Assembly: GCF_003711515.1 (NCBI RefSeq)
Contig: NW_021167079.1
Location: forward strand, 547,471-611,470
Direction: 5' to 3'
Origin: Sodiomyces alkalinus F11
Lineage: Eukaryota; Ascomycota; Sordariomycetes; Glomerellales; Plectosphaerellaceae
Length of the DNA stretch: 64,000 bases
Shown in pieces: positions 57,330 to 64,000 of this stretch. The translations under genes were made by a program, and so were the position numbers. The notes under the pieces were generated by a model that saw nothing but the letters and a program-made list of their open reading frames with translations, was not told the origin of the DNA and did no database searches. Position 1 is the stretch's first letter, and each line of letters begins with the position of its first letter.

Positions 57330-60300
57330 ATAGAAGAATAGTAAACGAGGCGATAACCTCTAAAAGGAAAATAGAGATTAGGAGTAAAGTGCTTAAAAGG
57401 AAGAAAATAGTAACCGAGGTAATAATACCTATATAGTTCCCGTCTAGATTAAGGGGGGGTCCTTGCCCGAGAATTTATCTCTACGACCCATTAAAGGGTT
57501 TTACTAGGTTAATATAGCCGATTTATAGACCCTTACCTCTATTAGATCCTTATCGGGGATAGTATATAGTCTTATATAGTCCTTAGTAAGTCTCGCTTAT
57601 AAAAATACCGTCCGTAGGGGGGGAATATATAATAATAACCTTACGTTATCCCTATTAGGTCCCCTATAGGAATAGAGTAGGAACCCACTTAGTTCCCGGA
57701 TAGTCTCGCTTTAAAGTAGGCGTTAACGAGTTTATCGGGGATATTCCGTTTCGGCTCCTAGGTATTCTCCTTATCGCTATACCCTGCCTATATAATTAGG
57801 TATTAACGTCGCTTACCCTGATATCGGTGGGCCAGAATAGCTTCGACCTCGTACTTATCCGAATCTGGTTCGATATTAACTACGGGTGGCTCCGGCTATA
57901 ACCTATTGCGGGACCTTTATAGTTCTAGCAGGGAAACCGGAAAAACGTTATAAATCCTTATACCCTTCGGCAGTTCTAATTAGTAGGCTAGGCTATACGT
58001 GCCGACGATTTTAGTCACCTTATATAGTTAAATAAACTTATCGCTAAGCTTTTTTAACGGCCTTTTCTGTCGGATATTCTTTATAGATAACAGGACGTAC
58101 TCGTTTACCTTAAAGGAGCGCTAGGCATAACCGTTATTATAGTACCGTTCGTAGGAAGCCTGCGCTCTCTTAATAAGATCCGAAATAGACCGGCGTTAGG
58201 CTATAAGGTGTTCCGTCCGGGTCTCGGCTTCGGCGGCGCGGACCTCGCCTGCCCTCGGAAGCTATACTTTATTAGGTCCCCTTAGGTTATAGCCTATTAA
58301 GGTATCGGATAGGGTATAACATATCGTAGAGTGCTACGCTGTATTATAGGTGAATTCTGCTAATAGTAGCCGGTTAACTTAGTTATCCTATTCCTACGAG
58401 TAGAAGACGCGAAGATAGTGCTTAAGGTTCTGGTTCTACCGCTCCGTCTATCTATTAGTTTACGGGTACTACGCTATGGATAGGCGTTATATAGTACTAA
58501 GACACCGATATAAGGTTACCTAAAAACGACTTATAAATAATAAGCCTTAGTCTAATATAATGCCGTTAGATAGGCTAAAAGTGCGAAAAACGTAATACTA
58601 TAAGGACTTAGTAAGTCCCTCGGCCGTTAGGCCACTGCTTATAGGGATATAGATAGAGTACTTTGTTAGATAGTATACCACTATAAGGATAGTATCCCTT
58701 TTCCTATTTATAGCCGCGCTTTAAACCGGCGGTAGCCCCGTAATAAAGTTAATAGATATCTTTATAAAGGGGCGCTAAGGTATTAAAAGACTCGCTAGTT
58801 TGCTATATAGCTTATAGTGCCGCGGCTTAATGCGTTAATAGATAGTATAGGTGGGTATGAACTACCGGATATCCCTAGGTAAATAATCCTAGAAGTAGAA
58901 GTCCGAAATCCTCTTAATAGTCCTTATAACCCTATAGTATCCCACGCTAGGTCTATTATAGAAACACTAAAGGACCTTCTAACAGAGGCTAAAGTGGTTT
59001 AGTATAAAAACGCGATTCTTAAAACGAAGGATACTACTACTCTAAGACTAATATCTGTATATAGTATCGTTACCGTGGGCCTCGCGCTATCTAGTATAAA
59101 AAGGGTTATCCGCTTACGCCTCTACCACCTTTTCTAATAAGGTAGGGGAATTAGGAGCGGGAATATAATCGGGAGCGGTATAAGAACCCTGCTAATTCCC
59201 GATAAGGCCTAATATAAAACGCCTTAAACCAGGCTCTAAAAAAGAATTATTCGTTTACGTTTTAACCACTAACGTGGGAGAGGCGGGAACAAAAACTAGG
59301 GTAGTACGGGAACCACGTTAGTTCCCGGTATAGCCTAATATAAAATACCTCGAAAAGAACTCTAAGATAGAAGAAGGATTATCCGCTTATATCTTTACTA
59401 CCCTTTCCGGCAGGATAGGAGGAGTTAGGATAAAAGAGAGATTATCCGTTTATATCTTAACTACCACGGTAGGAGGGGCGGGAAAAATAGACTTAGGGGT
59501 ATTACGGGAACTACCCTGGTTCCCGGTATAGCCTAAAACATAACGCCTTAAGGAGTGCTCTAAGGCGGGAAAAGGGTTATCCGCTTATATCTTAACCACC
59601 TTCGATAAGGTAGGAGGAGCGGGAATAGAGAAAAGATTATCCGCTTACGTCTTAACCACTAAGGTAGGAGGAGCGGGAATAAAACCGGGGGTAGTACGTG
59701 AACCACGCTAGTTTCCTATATGCCTTACCACGAAACGCTTTAAAAAAGACTCTGCCGCCTTAGCCCGGTTAGTAACCAGGGCGCGCTTATAGGGCGTATA
59801 TTAGGGCTTTCTTAATAATCTATCCGCAGGGTTTAATATTCTTAGGCGGTGCCGAATCTTAAAATTAAACAGGGCGAGCTCCTTAAACTACCGTATATAC
59901 TATCCCTTAAGCTTCGGCTTATCTGATAGATAACGGTGGTTTAAATAGTCTGTTAGGACTATAATAGGGCTCTGACTATAGGCGATATAGTGCCGCCATA
60001 TACGAAAAGACTCGATAATAGCTATAAGCTCGGAATCGGGTATATTATAATTAAGCTTAGCTCTACGTAGCTTACGGGATATAAATACTATAGGGCGCTA
60101 TAGACTATCCTCGAGTTAACTAATAATAGCGCTAATAGTAAAGGCAGAAACGTCGGGCTCGATACGTATAGGTAGGGCGGGGTTAAAGTATCGTAGGACC
60201 GGTGCCTTCTAAAATAATAGCTTTATTTCTTCGAACGCGTCCCGGGCCTACTAGGAAAGTATAAGGATCCCTGCGTGGCTACCGGTGGGTCCTCCTTTAA

Positions 60301-63240
60301 GATAGTCTATAAGAGGGGTAGCGACCTTAGAGTAGTTCCGAATAAAATGTCTGTAAAATCCCGTAAAGCCTAGGAAGACCTGTATTTTCTTAATACTCTT
60401 AGAGAGCTCCTAATCGCGGATAGCCTTAACGCGGGATAGGTCTATATATACCCTATCTAGACTGCAGATAAAACTAAGGAATTCTATATCTCTAGTCTTA
60501 AATTCGCACTTATCGGGGTTAGTATATAGGGACTACTGCCTAAGCCTTATAAGGACCTCGCGGATATACACGCGGTGGGTGGCTAGGTCTTTACTATAGA
60601 TAAGGATATTATCTAGATAGACTATATAGATAGTGTTGATAAGACCCGTTAGCACCTAGTTAATATACCGCTAGAAATTTACGGGCGTGTTAGTTAGCCC
60701 GAATAGCATAACGAGGTACTCGTAATAGCCGTATTCTATACGAAACGCTATCTTCTACTTATCCCTAGCTTATATACGGAGCCGATAGTATATATCCTTA
60801 AGATCTAGCTTAGTGTAGTACTACGCCGATAATAACCGATCTAGGATTTCGTGGATTAGGGGCAGGGGGGTACAGTCCTTGACTATCACCTTATTTAATT
60901 CCCTGTAGTCGATATATAAACGTAGCTTACCACCTTTCTTAGGGATAAATAGGATAAGGGCGCTGGCCGGATTAGTGGATAGTCTAATCCACCCTTTCGT
61001 AACGGTATCCTATAGATACTAGCGTAGCACCTTAAGCTCTTATATAGCGAGGGGGTAAATAGGGCTATAGGGAGGCTTCTTCCTTTCCTCGACCTTAATA
61101 GCGTGGTCCTACTGCTAGTGTGTTAGTAGGCGGCCGGCGTTCTTAATGTTAAAGACGTTAGCGAAATCTTAATATTATTCCGGTAGTATAGTGGCGCCGG
61201 GGTCCTTATCTAGACTAAGGAGGGCCCCGTCTTCTAAGAATTTATTTTTATATCCTACTAAAGGGTTTTCTGCTAGGCCGACGTGGCTAATACGTGGGCC
61301 CTGCGTGGAACCTAGATAGGTTAGAGTAAGGATAGACTTAGCTTCTCTGACTGCCTTACATAGCTTTTTTAGGGATATAACTATACTAAGCTCCGTGTAG
61401 GATAAAAGATAAGTCCACGTGCTATACTGCTAATTAACGTTAGGGTTAACGGCTATAAGCTATAGCCTTCTTAGGATAATCTTCGCGCCCGTGAGATTTA
61501 TAATATAGAACTCGGCGCGTTATACCCTCTTTTAACTCTAATAGTCTATCGTGACGATAATCCTATAGGTGGACCTAAAAATGGTGGCCTTTATATATCC
61601 TTCCGTAATCCAGGATACCGGGATTAGGGACCCCTCGGGGACTTAACTGGGTCTTAGGAGGGACCGATCTAAAACGTTAATATCGGCGCCTCCGTTAAGG
61701 AGGGCTAATATCTACACCTATTCCTTACCTTAGTAAAGGGAAACGCGTGTCTTTACTAGTATAGTAGTAGGGGTAGTCCGAGGCGGGTATAGTTCTTAGG
61801 GCACCTCGCCCGTGACACGGCCAACCGTGGGGCGAGATATAGACACCGGTTAGGTATTCGGGTTACTATTACTTATGCTTAAGCGCTACGCCCGAGGGCT
61901 AGGGTATATAGTGGCGTAGTGCCCCTTTTAGTTATAATTATAGTAAGTGATAGAGTTAAGGTACGATAACGGCCTAGGGCATATAGGGTAGCTAGGAGTA
62001 GAGGCTGGTATAGGCGTAGGGGTAGACGTAGAAATAGGGGTAGAAGCAGGGGTATAAGGAGGGGCACGCGAGCGGTGGCGGCGTTATTAGGTAGCGGACT
62101 AGAAGTCTGCCTAAGCACCGGCTAGTCTGTTAGTAATAGTTAAGGCCTTAGCCCTACGATAGGCCGGGGCTAGGTCCTGGTAATCCTTAGGAACCCCTAT
62201 AGATACTATATAGTCCCGAATAGGCGGGAGTACCCTTATTAGCACTATCTAAATCCTTTATTAGTCTAGGAGCTTACCTGGTAGTTCCGACTCTAGGGCT
62301 TCCTACCATTATATAAACTTAGTGTAGGACTCGCCCTCTTTTTAGGATAAGATAGATTCGCTCTGGATCTATACCGCTACCTCCTATAGGCGGGTATCGT
62401 TATCGTTAACCTAGCGGGATAGCTAGGCTTATAGGGCGGCCTAGCTAACTCTATTAGAGTCGCTATTATACTTATATCGTAGCTCGGCCTGCTAGCGTTC
62501 CTTTAGATAGTGGGGGAGATACGATATAACGAAGTAGTTCTTCGCGGCGTCTATAGGGAAAGACTAAGAGTCTAGGTTAAACCGTTAATTTATCTCCTAA
62601 ATAAACGTGCGATACTTAGCCTAGGATACACTATCCTATTTTAGTAGGGGGAAATTAAACTTAGCCTATATAGCGGATCCGTGTATAGATAATATTATAG
62701 ATATATCGTGAGTATACTAGGATCCTAATAGGGTTACGATAATATAACGCCGAGGTTCTGCTATACGATAGTGGGTGATATCGGCCGGGTTAGGATTAAT
62801 AGCGGCGTTATTAGTAGTAGTAGTGGCGGCGGTAGTGTCCGCCTTTAGCTTAGTAAGGTACGCGGGCTTACGCTTACGGTGGTTCTATGCCTTTATCTAT
62901 TTAACGCGTTCGTTTAGTTATTCCTCCGTTAGCGTGGCGAGGTTAATGTTTATATACGGGGGCAGGTTAGGGTTATACGCGGGTCCCGTTATGGCTATAG
63001 GAGGAACGGGGATAGTAATAGGGGTAGAGGTAGTAGTAGAGGTAGTGCTAGCGATAGAAGTAGTGGTAGGTGTAGGAATAAGGGCGGGTGCAGGGGCAGA
63101 AATAGGTGCCGGTGCGGTGGTAGAAATAGGAGCCGTGTTAGTTCCCGGCGTATTCCTGTTATATTCCTTTTCGGCGTCCTCTATAAAGGCGGTCTCGCTA
63201 TCACGGGGCTATCGCTTAAACTAACTAGTAGCCTTATCGA
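57330..63240 (-). pseudogene. Element E gag-pol polyprotein (chromovirus), decayed
   Basis: On the - strand: gag about 63240-61950, rich in Pro/Ala/Thr (its antisense appears as Val/Gly-rich frames); CCHC knuckle at about 61945-61890 (YNYNQKGHYATIY with Cys to Tyr changes); protease about 61750-61500; RT about 61300-60500 with the catalytic box VYLDNILI at 60625-60597; RNase H about 60300-59900; a long repetitive linker at about 59800-59100 with recurring DVSG/VV-like blocks; integrase about 58900-57950; chromodomain about 57870-57730 (SDKYEVEAILAHRYQGKRR). Stops are TAG/TAA. It is similar in layout to D. Confidence 0.8.
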
Positions 63241-63334
63241 AATCGAAGGTAGGGTCGTTTATTTCGTGATAGTTAGATATCTTAGTGACTCTCCTTAACG
63301 GTCTTCGCGCCCTTAGAGGGTAGAGCGATTAAAA

Positions 63335-63688
63335 TATTAAATAGATAGTCGTAAAGAGTGAAAAGGTAGGGTTAAGTAAGGAACCAGGTATAATCACGAT
63401 AGGATTATAATAGGGTCTAAACGTGGGTATAGCTAAAGAATTAGATTAATCGCTAGCCTCCCTATCTAAAGGGGAGGCTCCTCCGCCCCTTAAGACTACA
63501 TTCCGCTACTCTTCGAGGACTGCTTATTTGCTTCCTCGAGGGCTGCCTTATTTACTTCGAGGGACTATTCTGTTTGCTGTGTGATGACTGCTTTGTTTAT
63601 GCCTTAAGGGGTCTTAGACTGGCCACGCCTGGACCCCTGTGGGTTTATACTGGGGACCCTTTATGACTACTACTGCAGGCACCTGATA
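63335..63688 (-). repeat. 5' LTR of element E
   Basis: This 354-bp LTR keeps more TpG/CpA in its right half (ctgctttgtttatgcc, ctgcaggcacctg) than the left copy. The primer region inside it, on the - strand, contains TAATCGCTCTACC, as in D. Confidence 0.93.
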
Positions 63689-64000
63689 GTTTATTTAGGT
63701 CTATCCAAACCGAAGAAGAAGATAAAGATAAGGATAAGGATAAAAATAAAAGACGAAAGGGTCTTCGAGCAGCGGGCGGTATTATTCCAGCCGAAAATAA
63801 TAATAAGGATAATATAACCGACCCGGTTAATAACGGCCTTAAATCCAGGTTAGAAATTCAAATCCCTTCTAAATCTTCGAAGGAAAAAGATAACGACTAT
63901 ATATCGTACGATGATAATAAGCGCTTATTATATATAACTGAAGATACTATACTCGGGAACCTACAGTTTCAAGAAGATCCCCACTTTCCTTTAACTGTAA
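63689..64000 (+). pseudogene. Element F pol continued after insertion of E
   Basis: After the second gttta copy the sequence reads FRSIQTEEEDKDKDKDKNKR, then GIIPAENNNKDNITDPV and QFQEDPHFPLTV, a hydrophilic linker between integrase and RT as found in copia elements. It runs off the right edge, so RT and RNase H lie outside the window. Its frame is offset by one base from the part before 54593 once E and one duplication are removed, so F carries a frameshift near the insertion site. Confidence 0.72.

Larger units (their letters stand above)
54594..63688 (-). mobile_element. Element E: complete Ty3/gypsy chromovirus inserted in F
   Basis: Two 354-bp LTRs (54594-54947 and 63335-63688) are flanked by perfect gttta duplications (54589-54593 and 63689-63693). 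Total length is 9095 bp. Pol reads on the - strand; the polypurine tract GGGGGAGGTCGCCA abuts the left LTR on that strand. It is related to D by LTR stem-loop, primer-site region, domain order and the antisense ORF. Confidence 0.94.

Noticed and set aside
62775..63224. 149-codon + strand frame rich in Val, Gly and Ala
   Set aside because: It lies opposite the gag of element E, is low-complexity, and is best explained as the complement of a Pro/Thr/Ala-rich gag region. The antisense ORFs reported elsewhere have normal composition and a homologue.
5718..64000. Possibility of a Starship-type cargo element or a biosynthetic cluster
   Set aside because: No tyrosine recombinase (DUF3435-type) gene and no metabolic enzyme frame was seen; everything recognised is LTR-element or mariner-type sequence.

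Overview
The window looks like a filamentous ascomycete (Pezizomycotina-type) chromosome at the border between a gene-bearing arm and a repeat island. The first 5.5 kb is GC-rich coding DNA: the 3' end of a PAG1/Tao3 (Furry-like) cell-morphogenesis gene, then a complete, one-intron URB1/Npa1 ribosome-biogenesis gene, both on the + strand. From about 5.7 kb to the right edge everything I can recognise is transposable-element DNA, and most of it carries heavy repeat-induced point mutation (RIP). CpA/TpG are nearly gone and TpA is very common. CpG is retained. Almost all in-frame stops are TAG or TAA, as expected from CAG, CAA or TGG. Apart from the two genes, every coding region listed is therefore a decayed pseudogene read through such stops.

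The island is a set of nested LTR retrotransposons, resolved here by LTR pairs and 5-bp target-site duplications (TSDs). Element A (Ty1/copia, - strand, 5718-11388, TSD caagt) stands head to head with element B (same family, + strand, 11459-38335, TSD agctg), 70 bp apart. B was split by element C (Ty3/gypsy chromovirus, - strand, 12176-28043, TSD cgacg). The left LTR of C was split by element D (chromovirus, - strand, 12312-20510, TSD cgtgg). B was also split by element H (gypsy, - strand, 31782-36361, truncated), which carried element I (chromovirus, + strand, 29376-31781, truncated). One large deletion appears to have joined B directly to the integrase end of I. Element G (gypsy related to H, + strand, 38563-49027, TSD ctaac) follows, then a Tc1/mariner-type transposase remnant (about 49.7-50.4 kb). 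Last is a mildly mutated copia element F (from about 50.5 kb to beyond the right edge), split by element E (chromovirus related to D, - strand, 54594-63688, TSD gttta).

The most unusual feature is that every gypsy element carries a long extra reading frame on the strand opposite to gag-pol. In C, D, E and I it lies between the end of pol and the 3' LTR. D and E share a colinear version of 480-487 codons. In G and H it fills the leader between the 5' LTR and gag (about 400 codons in H). G also has a sense ORF of more than 600 codons between integrase and the 3' LTR. I recognise no domain in any of these proteins. They are the best candidates here for an undescribed system. No tRNA, rRNA, CRISPR array or intact transposase was seen.
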